Assembly: GCA_030430565.1 (NCBI GenBank)
Contig: JAUIKS010000010.1
Span: 62,001 to 126,000 of the forward strand
Origin: Polyangia bacterium
GTDB taxonomy: Bacteria; Myxococcota_A; Polyangia; Nannocystales; Nannocystaceae
DNA length: 64,000 nt
Direction: 5' to 3'
Below are positions 35,484 to 44,073 of this stretch, piece by piece (position 1 is the stretch's first letter; the number at the start of each line of letters is the position of its first letter). The notes beneath the pieces are model-generated. The model had not been told where the DNA came from. It was given only the letters and a program-made list of their open reading frames with translations, and did no database searches. The position numbers and the translations under genes were made by a program.

Positions 35484-36620
35484 ATGTCGAAGCAGGTGAT
35501 TCGCAATTTCTCCGCCGGCCCGGCGATCCTCCCGCCGGTCGTGTTCGAACGCGCGTCGGAGGCGATCCGTGAGCTGCGGAAAGACGGACACGCCCGCGAG
35601 GCCGACGGGACGGGCTTGAGCATCCTCGAGATCTCGCACCGCTCCGCCGACTACGAGGCGATCAACAGCGGCGCGACGCGGCTCTGCCACGAGGTCCTGG
35701 GGATCCCCGAGACGCACCAGGTGCTGTTCCTCCAAGGCGGCGCGAGCCTGCAGTTCGTGACCGTGCCGATGAACCTGCGCCAGGAGGGCAAGCCGGCCTG
35801 CTACGTCGACACCGGCAATTGGTCCGAGAAGGCGATCATCGAGTCGAGGCAGCTCGGCGAGACGCGCGTGATCGCCAGCTCCGAGGCGAGCAAGCACGAT
35901 CACATCCCCGAGCTGCCGTCGCCCGAGGCCTACGCGGGCGCCAGCTACGTGCACATCACGAGCAACAACACGGTCCGCGGGACCGAGTACGCCGAGCTGC
36001 CGGCGCTGGCCGGGGACGTGCCGCTCGTGATCGACTGCTCGAGCCACATCGGCTCGCGGCCGATGGCGCTCTCGCGCGTGGGCCTGGGCTACGCGGGCGC
36101 GCAGAAGAACCTCGGGCCCTCGGGCGTGACGCTGGTGTTCGTCCGCAAGGACCTGCTCGAGCGCGCGCCGGCCGGCGTCGTGCCCAAGTACCTGCGCTAC
36201 GCGACGCACGCCAAGAAGCCGAGCCTCTACAACACGCCCAACACCTTCGGCGTGCTCGTGCTCAAGCTGATGCTCGAGTGGCTGCGCGACCAGGGCGGCG
36301 TCGCGGCCATGGGCGTCATCAACCAGCGCAAGGCGAAGTTGCTCTACGATGTCCTCGAGGACAGCTCGCTCTACACCCCGCACGCGCGCCCCGGCAGCCG
36401 CTCGCTGATGAACGTGACCTGGACGCTCGGCGGCGTCGCCGAGGGCGAGCGCGACGCGATGACCAAGCGCCTGGTCGCGGCCGCGGCCGACGCCGGCCTG
36501 CGCAACCTCAAGGGCCACCGCACCGTCGGCGGCCTGCGAGCCTCGATCTACAACGCCTTCCCCGAGCAGGGCGTGCGCGAGCTGTGTGAATTCCTGCGAG
36601 AGTTCGAGCGCACGGCATGA
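35484..36620 (+). CDS. serC: phosphoserine aminotransferase
   Basis: The 378-residue protein begins with the family start IRNFSAGPAILPPVVFERA, has EISHRSADYEAI, FLQGGASLQF, the PLP lysine region YAGAQKNLGPSG and the C-terminal GGLRASIYNAF. It converts 3-phosphohydroxypyruvate to phosphoserine in serine biosynthesis and also serves pyridoxal phosphate synthesis in some bacteria. Length is close to the usual 360. ATG 35484 is the natural start; the frame upstream is non-coding. Its stop overlaps the start of the SUFU-domain gene (ATGA). Confidence 0.95.
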   Translation: MSKQVIRNFSAGPAILPPVVFERASEAIRELRKDGHAREADGTGLSILEISHRSADYEAINSGATRLCHEVLGIPETHQVLFLQGGASLQFVTVPMNLRQEGKPACYVDTGNWSEKAIIESRQLGETRVIASSEASKHDHIPELPSPEAYAGASYVHITSNNTVRGTEYAELPALAGDVPLVIDCSSHIGSRPMALSRVGLGYAGAQKNLGPSGVTLVFVRKDLLERAPAGVVPKYLRYATHAKKPSLYNTPNTFGVLVLKLMLEWLRDQGGVAAMGVINQRKAKLLYDVLEDSSLYTPHARPGSRSLMNVTWTLGGVAEGERDAMTKRLVAAAADAGLRNLKGHRTVGGLRASIYNAFPEQGVRELCEFLREFERTA

Positions 36621-37318
36621 GCGCAGGCGACCGAGGAAACCACGAGCGAGAGGTCGAGCTGGTCGCGCCGGGCTGGGCGGCGATCGACCAGCTGATCGGG
36701 CTGCGCTACCCGGGGCAGGTCCCGCACCAGTTCGCCAGCCGCACGGCCTACGAGCTCGAGAGCCAGAGCCCGCTGCCGGCGATCTCGGTGCTCGAGGGCG
36801 CGGAGCCGCGGCACTGGCACTTCGTCACCTACGGGCTCAGCGAGCTGTTCGAAAAGACCTCGAACGTCCCCGAGATCTCCGGCTTTGGTTTTGAGCTGAC
36901 CATGCGGACACCTCGAGAAGAGGGCGAGGAGCGCCCGCCGGCGTGGCCGCTGCGGTTTCTCCAAGCGCTGGGTCGGCACGTCCTGACCACCCGCGAGGGC
37001 TTCGACACCGGGCACCGGATCGACCTCGGCGGCCCGATCGTCTACGGCGGCGACACGGCGCTCACGGCGGTCGCGCTGGTCCCCGACACCACGCTCGGCA
37101 AGATCGAGACGCCCTTCGGCTCGCTGCTGTTTCTGACCGTCGTCGGTATCACGGCGGCGGAGCTCGCGGCCATGAAGAAGCTCGACTACGAGAAGGTCGT
37201 CGAGATGTTCGCCGAGCTCGAGCCGCGCGGGCTCACCGACCCGGCCCGCGGCTGCTGGAGCGAGAACCCGCAGAAGAGCCCGGTCGTGAAGCGCTACCAG
37301 CTCGGCATCGGCTTTTAG
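36617..37318 (+). CDS. suppressor of fused (SUFU) domain protein
   Basis: The 233-residue protein matches the bacterial SUFU family: an N-terminal part with AIDQLIGLRYPGQVPHQF, HWHFVTYGLSELFEK, SGFGFELTMRTP, FLQALGRHVLTTREGFDTGHRID and FLTVVGITAAELAAMKKLDYE. Bacterial SUFU proteins are best known as putative immunity proteins beside polymorphic toxins, or as lone proteins. Here no toxin is adjacent; the gene is translationally coupled to serC, which is unexpected. Confidence 0.85.
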   Translation: MSAGDRGNHEREVELVAPGWAAIDQLIGLRYPGQVPHQFASRTAYELESQSPLPAISVLEGAEPRHWHFVTYGLSELFEKTSNVPEISGFGFELTMRTPREEGEERPPAWPLRFLQALGRHVLTTREGFDTGHRIDLGGPIVYGGDTALTAVALVPDTTLGKIETPFGSLLFLTVVGITAAELAAMKKLDYEKVVEMFAELEPRGLTDPARGCWSENPQKSPVVKRYQLGIGF

Positions 37319-37339
37319 AGAAGACCCGGGAGCAGGCGC

Positions 37340-38887
37340 TCAGCCCCCGCCCGCCGGCGGCTTCACGCCGGGGCGGGGCTTCTTCGGCCCGACCTCGAGG
37401 GGGTCTCGCGCGGGTCCGGACGCGCCGCCGGCGGCCTTGGCCTCTTCCTCCTCGCGCAGCTTTTCAAGCGCCTCGCTGGGGGTCAGCTTGCCGTTCTTGC
37501 GCGCCTTCCAGATCGTCTCGCGCTGCTTCGCGCGCTCGTCCATGCCGGCGAGCTGCTTGTTGCGCTCGGCGATCTTGCGCGTGCCCTTGGTCGCCTGGCT
37601 GAGCAGCATCGAGACCTGGGTCTCGGAGAACTGGCTGCGCAGGGTCACCTGCTGGCGGCTCTGCTCGACCTCGATGCCCTCGTACAGCCCGCGCACGAGC
37701 GGGCGGACGACGAAGGGCACCTTGTCGATGAGCTTGGGCAGGTCCTCGTTCCACTCTTGGACGAGCTGCTTGGCCTCGTCTTTCTTGACCACGTCGAGCT
37801 TGATGACGACCTCGGGGGTGTCGCTGGCCTCGACCATGAGCTCTAGGGCGTCGGGGATCGTGAACGTGGCGGTGCCCTTACGGATCTTGCTGCGGATGTC
37901 CTTGACCGTGGCGATCACGGCGGCGTTGGGCTCGCGGCTGGCGAAGCGACGCAGCCTCGTCATGTTGGCGACGAAGTCGGCCATGGACTTCGAGTCATCC
38001 ACCGCGCCGGCGTCCTCGTCCTCGGCGTCCTCGCTGCCGTGCTTGGCGAGGACCGCCGGCAGGAACTCGCGGCGCACGTAGATCGCGGTCTTGTTGTTGA
38101 GGAAGACGAACACGCGCGGGTCGTGGTCGCGCCCGCTGACCGGCTTGGGATCGCCGACGAGCACGCCGCGCTGCTGGACCCACTCGACGTTCTCGCCGGC
38201 GGCCGCGGCCGCGCGGGTCAGGCCAGACTGCATCTCGGGCTGGGACAGCCGGTACTTGACCGCGACGAAGGTCGCGTTGATGGCGCGGGGGTTGGGGCTG
38301 GCGATCACCAGGTAGTCGAAGTCGCGCAGCACGTTGAAGCCGCCGCCGTCGACGATGTAGATGAAGTCGGGCAGCGCGGCCATCAGCTCGACGAGCTGCG
38401 GCGCGGCTTTGAGCTTCGAGGCCTTGCGCGCGGCCAAGAACGCGAAGGCGTAGGCGTTGGGCGGGCCGACCTTGTCGAGCTTGGCCTTCTTCTCCCCAAA
38501 CGGCTTGGGCTCTTCCTTCTCCTCCTCCTCCTCTTTGACCTCTGGCCCGACGCCCTCCTCGGGGGTGTCAGCGGGGGGCGGCGGGGCAGCCTCCGGGATC
38601 GCCAGGGGCTCAGGGGTGGGCTCGGGCTCGGGCTCCTCGCCGAAGCTGGCGTCGATGTCGGTGAGCTCGATGGCCGTGAGTTCGAACTCCGGCAGCTCGA
38701 CGTCCATGTCGAAGCCGAGACCGAAGAAGCTCCACGGGAACGCGGGGAGGGCGTGGAGCCCGAGCGAGAGGACGAGCCCCAGCGTGTACCGCCGCGTGGA
38801 GGGTATTTCCGACCGAAGCTTCACGGGGAGTGGGAGCGGGCGATCGCCGTCTACGACCGACGAGGATCGCGGCCGGAAACATACCAT
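37340..38887 (-). CDS. single-pass membrane protein with proline/glutamate linker, unknown
   Basis: The frame is open to 38962; ATG 38887 or GTG 38824 are plausible starts (515 or 494 residues). The product has one membrane helix (YTLGLVLSLGLHALPAFPW), a TonB-like Pro/Glu-rich stretch (EPEPEPTPEPLAIPEAAPPPP, here shortened in function only by inference), and a large periplasmic domain with VGPPNAYAFAFLAARKASKL and SKIRKGTATFTIPDALELM. I do not recognise the large domain. A GC-rich hairpin inside the last codons (about 37343-37379) could also end transcription of the convergent SUFU gene. Confidence 0.6.
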   Translation of the reverse strand: MVCFRPRSSSVVDGDRPLPLPVKLRSEIPSTRRYTLGLVLSLGLHALPAFPWSFFGLGFDMDVELPEFELTAIELTDIDASFGEEPEPEPTPEPLAIPEAAPPPPADTPEEGVGPEVKEEEEEKEEPKPFGEKKAKLDKVGPPNAYAFAFLAARKASKLKAAPQLVELMAALPDFIYIVDGGGFNVLRDFDYLVIASPNPRAINATFVAVKYRLSQPEMQSGLTRAAAAAGENVEWVQQRGVLVGDPKPVSGRDHDPRVFVFLNNKTAIYVRREFLPAVLAKHGSEDAEDEDAGAVDDSKSMADFVANMTRLRRFASREPNAAVIATVKDIRSKIRKGTATFTIPDALELMVEASDTPEVVIKLDVVKKDEAKQLVQEWNEDLPKLIDKVPFVVRPLVRGLYEGIEVEQSRQQVTLRSQFSETQVSMLLSQATKGTRKIAERNKQLAGMDERAKQRETIWKARKNGKLTPSEALEKLREEEEAKAAGGASGPARDPLEVGPKKPRPGVKPPAGGG

Positions 38888-38999
38888 CGCTCGTCGCGCG
38901 CCGCCGGCCTCGGGCGTCCAGGACGCCGCGAAACGCCTCGAAACGCCGCTCGCGCGGCTCACCTGCCGCCGGGCCCGGGCTCGGCGGTGATCGCCGTGC

Positions 39000-39575
39000 T
39001 CACGAGCCGTAGCGATCGACGATCGCTTTCACGCGCTCGCGAAAACCCGACTCGTGGTGACGCGCGAACTCCTTCCACGTGCACAGCGTGGTGGTGTCGG
39101 CGACGCGATCGAGGAACAGCTTGCCGTCGAGGTGGTCGACCTCGTGCTGAAAGGTGCCCGCCGTGATCCCGCGGACGACCCGGTCGATCTCGCCGCCGTG
39201 GCGATCGAGGGCCTGCACGCGCAGCTCGGCGTAGCGCGGGACCACGCCGCGGAGGTCGGGGACTGAGAGGCAGCCCTCGTAGTTGTCGAACTTCGTCTCG
39301 CCGATCGGCGTCAGCTTCGGGTTGACGAGGATCGTCAGCGGGATGTTCGGCTTGTAGGGGTAGCGCGGGTTGTCCTTGACCTCGATCGCGCACACGCGGA
39401 CCGAGCGGTAGACCTGGTTGGCGGCGAGCCCGGCGCCGTTGGCCTCGTGCATGGTGTCGACGAGGTCATCGATGAAGCGCTGGAACTCGGCGCTGAGCAG
39501 CTCCTCGCGCGGGACCTCGCGGGTCGGCGCGCGCAGGACAGGGTGCCCGACTTGAGCGATCCGGAGGAAGGCCAT
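39000..39575 (-). CDS. def: peptide deformylase
   Basis: The 191-residue protein contains all three family motifs: GAGLAANQ (47-54), EGCLS (100-104) and QHEVDH (143-148), with Cys102, His144 and His148 as metal ligands. It removes the formyl group from nascent proteins. Length fits type 1 enzymes. It lies alone on the minus strand; the usual fmt partner is not adjacent. Confidence 0.95.
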   Translation of the reverse strand: MAFLRIAQVGHPVLRAPTREVPREELLSAEFQRFIDDLVDTMHEANGAGLAANQVYRSVRVCAIEVKDNPRYPYKPNIPLTILVNPKLTPIGETKFDNYEGCLSVPDLRGVVPRYAELRVQALDRHGGEIDRVVRGITAGTFQHEVDHLDGKLFLDRVADTTTLCTWKEFARHHESGFRERVKAIVDRYGS

Positions 39576-39620
39576 ACGCGCCGGAGGATAACAGACGTGA
39601 CCGAAGGGTCAGCTGATCGG

Positions 39621-41282
39621 CTAGCCGCGGACGACGCGGGCCTTGAGCGCGACCTTGCCGTCCTTGAGGTAGACCGAGAACTGCACGTCCTTGACGTCCG
39701 GGCGCTTCATCAGCGTGGCCGTGTTCGCGCGCAGCTTCTGGGCGAACTTCTCGTACGTGAAGTTGTCGATCGGCTCGTTGTTCTCGACCTTGAACTTGAT
39801 GAACTCCTCGAAGACGTTCTGGTAGTACGCCTCGCGCTCGGCGTTGTCTTTGTTCGAGGACTCGTTGGACGGCTGATCGTCCATCGTCATCAGGTTGCCG
39901 ATGACCGTCTCGCGGGAGCGCAGCGGCTTGGTCGCCGGCATGGTGAAGAAGCCAGGTCCGCGACCCACGGCCTGATGCGCCATGGTCGGCTGCTCGTCCG
40001 GATCGACGCCGGCCGGCTTGGGCTCGGGCGCGTTGACCTGCGGCTTGGGCTGGGCGCCCGTGCGGACGCGGCCGTGGCTGCGGGTGCGGAGCCGGGTGCG
40101 GGGGCGGCTGCCCGTATGGCTGCCGTCGTCACCCTCGAACTCACCGGCCTGCAGGCTGGCGCGCAGGGTCTCGTGGTAGGCGACGGCGGACTGCGCGAGC
40201 TCGCCGATCGGGCCGTTGTAGGTGTCGTAGAACAGCTGCTGCTGGGTGCCCTGCAGCATCGCGCGGAACTCCGCAGTCAGACGCTTGACCGGCGCGATGG
40301 CCTCGAGCTGCGGGAGGTACAGACCGAGGAACAGGCTGACGGCGAGCAAGCCGAGCAGCAGCGGCCAGTTGAGCGCGCTGAGCGTGCCGCCCTCTTGCGC
40401 GGCTGACAGCGCCGACGCGAGGTTGGTCTGCTTGGCGGCGACCGTGTTGGCGGAGACGACGACCAGCACGGTGCCGGTCTTGCCCGCGCCCGCAGGACCA
40501 GGGACGCGGCCGATGGCGCCGACGCGCCCATTGAGACCCTCGCCGACCGTGAACACGTCGCTCGCGCCGGTGCCGGGCGCGCTCGAGCTGTGGGTATCGG
40601 CGAGGTTGCGGATCTCGGCCTCGACGGGCTGGTCGCCGATCACTGAGCCGAGCAGGTTGCCGTCGCGCACGATCCCGGCGGGGTTCTCCGTGCCGAGCAC
40701 CGTCCGCAGGAACGAGCCCGCGCCCATGTTGAGCTCTTGAATCGCGATCAAGCGCCGGCCCTGGTCATCGGCCTCGGAGACCTTGACGACGTGGAGCTTG
40801 GAGCCCAGCGTCGCCGAGAACTGCTCCTCTTTGTCCGCGCCCATCTCTTTGACGAGCGGCATCTCGGAGACCTCGGAGATCAGGTCGCCGCCGACGCCCG
40901 AGCTGGCGATTGATTCACCTTCCTTATTGACCAGGGCGACGGTCATCTGCGGGTACTCGCTCAGGAGCATCTGGTTCGCCACGTCGACGAACACAGTTTG
41001 CAGAGGTGGGAGGTCGTCCCTGTCTTCACCGTCCTCCACCTTCTGGGTCCCAAGCACTTGTTTGAGCTTGGGATCCTGGAGGAGCGCCGGGGCCCGTGAC
41101 ACCGGAGACGCGTGAATCTCGGCGGCCAGCGCGGCTACACCGGCCTCGGTGGTCGCCCGGATCGCGGCACGATCGGCGGAGGAGAACCCGCCGGCGGCGC
41201 CGGAGGACAACAGGAGCATGCCCGCGAGGAAAGCCGTTGCGAGCACTGCGAGGATAGCGGTCCAGATCTTCGTCAGCGGCAC
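39621..41282 (-). CDS. membrane protein resembling the myxobacterial MXAN_5187 family
   Basis: The 553-residue protein has an N-terminal helix (KIWTAILAVLATAFLAGMLL), an extracytoplasmic sensor-like region of about 270 residues, a second helix (LLLGLLAVSLFLGLYLPQL), a HAMP-like segment (EAIAPVKRLTAEFRAMLQG), a low-complexity Arg/Pro linker, and a conserved C-terminal domain (VFEEFIKFKVENNEP, then DVQFSVYLKDGKVALKARVV). The C-terminus resembles the MXAN_5187 domain of myxobacteria. It looks like a receptor, but no kinase or MCP output domain is present. Start is GTG. Confidence 0.6.
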   Translation of the reverse strand: MPLTKIWTAILAVLATAFLAGMLLLSSGAAGGFSSADRAAIRATTEAGVAALAAEIHASPVSRAPALLQDPKLKQVLGTQKVEDGEDRDDLPPLQTVFVDVANQMLLSEYPQMTVALVNKEGESIASSGVGGDLISEVSEMPLVKEMGADKEEQFSATLGSKLHVVKVSEADDQGRRLIAIQELNMGAGSFLRTVLGTENPAGIVRDGNLLGSVIGDQPVEAEIRNLADTHSSSAPGTGASDVFTVGEGLNGRVGAIGRVPGPAGAGKTGTVLVVVSANTVAAKQTNLASALSAAQEGGTLSALNWPLLLGLLAVSLFLGLYLPQLEAIAPVKRLTAEFRAMLQGTQQQLFYDTYNGPIGELAQSAVAYHETLRASLQAGEFEGDDGSHTGSRPRTRLRTRSHGRVRTGAQPKPQVNAPEPKPAGVDPDEQPTMAHQAVGRGPGFFTMPATKPLRSRETVIGNLMTMDDQPSNESSNKDNAEREAYYQNVFEEFIKFKVENNEPIDNFTYEKFAQKLRANTATLMKRPDVKDVQFSVYLKDGKVALKARVVRG

Positions 41283-41504
41283 GATTGGGCCTAGTGTAGG
41301 TCTTCGTGGCCAGCGCTTGCAATTTCGTGATGCGTTTCGGGCAACTTTAAAAAGTTGGGGCCAACGGCCGGCGCGTATGTGCGACGGCGAGCGTCCGAGG
41401 TTCGGCTCGGGGACGCGACCGTATGCGCGCTGGCCGACATACCGTCGTTCCCGCTGCGGGCCTCCTGCCGCAACACCGACGCCTGTGGGCCGAACCTCCG
41501 TACA

Positions 41505-43517
41505 ATGCGGACGCTCGCGCTTGCCCTCGGTTTTTGTCTCGCGTTGATCGGCGGAGCCCTCGCGGCTACGCGCACGCTCGAGCCAATCGCCGCTGTGGGA
41601 GCGCTCCGCGTCGGTTTCGCGATCGCGGCAATTGCGTGTTTATGGACCTTGACATCGCGTTCGTCGCCACGCGTTCGCGCCGCGCTGCTCTTGGGGATCG
41701 CTATCCTTTTGGGCGCAGGCCGCGGCTGGATGGCGCAGACGAGGCCGGTGATCGCGGGTTCGGCAGCGTTCGCCGCGGCCCTGGACGCTGGTGAGCTCGT
41801 CTTGCTCGAGGTCGAAGGCGCGAGCGAGCCGGGTCCGTGGTGCCGGCTGACCGCGCACGCGCTGGCTGCCCCGACGGTGCGTGTGCGGCTGAGCGTGCCT
41901 CCCTCGGCCTGTCCGTTATCGGCCGGGCAGCGAGTGTGGGCGCAGGTGCGCGAGCTTCACGCGGCTGATTACGGGCAGTGGATCCCCGGTTCGATGCATC
42001 CACACCAATTGGCGCGGCGACTCGGCGTCGACGCGGTCGCCGAGCTCGAGCGGATTTGGCCCGCTGGCGACGCCGAGCCAGGGATCCGAAGCGCCTACTG
42101 GGCCGCGATCGCGTCGCTTCGCCACCGGGCTTGGGACGCGTCCCGCGGGTCTACATCGAGATCGTTCGTCGCGGCCGTCACGCTCGGTCTCGGCCGCAGT
42201 TTGCCGGGGGATCAGCGCGCGCACCTCCGAGAGGCCGGACTCGGCCATCTGTTGGCGGTCAGCGGGCTGCATGTGGGCATTGCCGCGCTGCTCGTTCGTG
42301 GTCTGTTGCTGCGAATCGCGCTGCTTTTGGGGAATTCGCCGCGAACGGCCGCGCTGCTCTCATGCTTGCCAGTGCTGGCCTATGTCGGGCTGACGGGCGC
42401 GTCCCCATCCGCAGTTCGCGCGGCTGCGATGTTCCTGCTGCTTCAAGCCGCGGTCGCGGTGGGCCGGCCGGCGCACGGGATGACCCAGTTGCTGGTCGCC
42501 GCCGCCGTGTTGTTGGCGTTGTACCCGTGGTGGGCGCTCTCGCCCGGCTTCCAGCTCTCGGTCACGGCCATGGCGGTGATCGTGCACCCGGCGACGCCGG
42601 CCGGTCTTTGGCGGCAGAGCGTCTCCGTGGTCTGGGCGACCGCGCCGGTAGCGCTATGGCACTTCGGAACGGTCTCTCTCTACGGAATTCTGGCGAATTG
42701 TCTGGCAATACCGGTGTTTACGCTGTGGGTTGTGCCGCTCGGCCTGCTCGGGGTCAGCGCGCTGCCGTGGGCTGGGTCCGCGGCCTTGGATCCGGCCGCG
42801 CTCGGCGCGACCTTGGTGCTCGACGTCTCTGCGGTGTTTGCCCGGCTGCCGGTGCTCTCACCACGAGTCCTGATCGGCGTCGCGGGAGTCCTGGTGATCG
42901 CGCGCGCGAGCGCGCGGTATCTCGGCGAGCGTGTCGAGGCGCGGGCCCACGTTTGCGGAATTCCTCCCGTCGCGGCGGGGCTCGCGGTCATCGTCGTCGG
43001 CACGCTGCAGTTGGTTTGGGCGCCGAAGCCGTCGACAGAATTGGAGGCTTGGATCGCTGTCGGACGGACGAGGGAGGTCGCGGTGATTGCGCGAGTGAAA
43101 AACTCAGGGAGTGATCTCCCACGCGCGGCCTGCATTCGCGATCCCGTTCTCTCGCCTACGCGGTGGCCGCAGCTGCTGGAGTCGATCGGCGTCGACACGG
43201 TGGTGCGCGTCGAGACGAGCCGGGCGAGCGAGGGTCCGCACGTCGTCGCGCTCCGGCAGCTCTTGAGACGGCGCGGGTTTCTGGGACGGGCCGAAGCGTC
43301 GCGAAGCTCGTGTTTGTTCCCGTCGCGTGAACAAGCGCGGGCGGCGATCAAGCGCTGCCAACAACGCGCCGAGCGACGTGGCGGTCGCGGACCGGTGACG
43401 GCGCGGGTTGGAGATGACGGCGCGCTCGCGTGTTTCTTCGAACAACGGTGGATCCCCGTGCACAGTGACGCCGGCGTGACACCGGACGCGCAGCGGCGAG
43501 GAGGCCTGGGGCGGTGA
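41505..43517 (+). CDS. comEC: ComEC/Rec2-type DNA uptake channel protein
   Basis: The 670-residue protein has an N-terminal membrane pair, an OB-like soluble region (WCRLTAHALAAPTVRVRL), then the competence domain with LGHLLAVSGLHVGIAALLV and about ten helices. The C-terminal 130 residues after the last helix do not show the HxHxDH metallo-beta-lactamase motif found in many ComEC proteins, so the nuclease domain seems absent or degenerate. It imports single-stranded DNA during transformation. Its stop overlaps the GTG of the FHA gene. Confidence 0.85.
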   Translation: MRTLALALGFCLALIGGALAATRTLEPIAAVGALRVGFAIAAIACLWTLTSRSSPRVRAALLLGIAILLGAGRGWMAQTRPVIAGSAAFAAALDAGELVLLEVEGASEPGPWCRLTAHALAAPTVRVRLSVPPSACPLSAGQRVWAQVRELHAADYGQWIPGSMHPHQLARRLGVDAVAELERIWPAGDAEPGIRSAYWAAIASLRHRAWDASRGSTSRSFVAAVTLGLGRSLPGDQRAHLREAGLGHLLAVSGLHVGIAALLVRGLLLRIALLLGNSPRTAALLSCLPVLAYVGLTGASPSAVRAAAMFLLLQAAVAVGRPAHGMTQLLVAAAVLLALYPWWALSPGFQLSVTAMAVIVHPATPAGLWRQSVSVVWATAPVALWHFGTVSLYGILANCLAIPVFTLWVVPLGLLGVSALPWAGSAALDPAALGATLVLDVSAVFARLPVLSPRVLIGVAGVLVIARASARYLGERVEARAHVCGIPPVAAGLAVIVVGTLQLVWAPKPSTELEAWIAVGRTREVAVIARVKNSGSDLPRAACIRDPVLSPTRWPQLLESIGVDTVVRVETSRASEGPHVVALRQLLRRRGFLGRAEASRSSCLFPSREQARAAIKRCQQRAERRGGRGPVTARVGDDGALACFFEQRWIPVHSDAGVTPDAQRRGGLGR

Positions 43518-44056
43518 CCGACCAACAGCAGCACGGAGCCGACGAGGACGAGGTCGAGGTCGAGGATGAGCGCGACGGCGTGTTGGCGTCGTTGCGCGAA
43601 TGCGACGGCCCGACCGCCAATCGAGTGCACTCGCTCGTCGCGGGGGTGCATATCGTCGGGCGCGCGCGCGAGGCCTCGGTCACGCTTCGCGATAGCGATG
43701 TCTCCCGTCGGCACGCGCGTCTGCAGGTCGCCGAGGACGGGCTCTGGCTCGAGGACCTCGACAGCAAGAATGGCGTGTTCCTCGACGGCACGACGCGTGT
43801 CACCGGGCCAGTGTTCCTCGACCACGGCCGACGCTTTCAGGTCGGCGGCGTGACGCTCGAGGTCTCGCACCCCAACTCGCTCGTGTTCAAGGCCCTCGAG
43901 CAGGCAGGCGAGTTCACGATGACGCGCTACACGGCCCGCGCCCGCGGCGTAGGTGACGAGCACGGCGGCGAGGGGCGCTCGCGCGATCTCGTGATCCCCT
44001 TGGTCGCGATGGTGATGTTCGCGGTCTTGAGCGCGCTGTTGTGGCTCCATGGTTGA
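43514..44056 (+). CDS. FHA-domain protein with C-terminal membrane tail
   Basis: The 180-residue protein has an acidic N-terminus, an FHA domain (HIVGRAREASVTLRDSDVSR, RHARL, LEDLDSKNGVFLDG) with the conserved GR, SRRH and NG residues for phosphothreonine binding, and one C-terminal helix (LVIPLVAMVMFAVLSALLWL) that would anchor it in the membrane with the FHA domain inside. It starts with GTG overlapping the comEC stop, so it is translationally coupled to a DNA uptake gene. Confidence 0.88.
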   Translation: MTDQQQHGADEDEVEVEDERDGVLASLRECDGPTANRVHSLVAGVHIVGRAREASVTLRDSDVSRRHARLQVAEDGLWLEDLDSKNGVFLDGTTRVTGPVFLDHGRRFQVGGVTLEVSHPNSLVFKALEQAGEFTMTRYTARARGVGDEHGGEGRSRDLVIPLVAMVMFAVLSALLWLHG

Positions 44057-44073
44057 CGCGATAGCGTGCGCGC

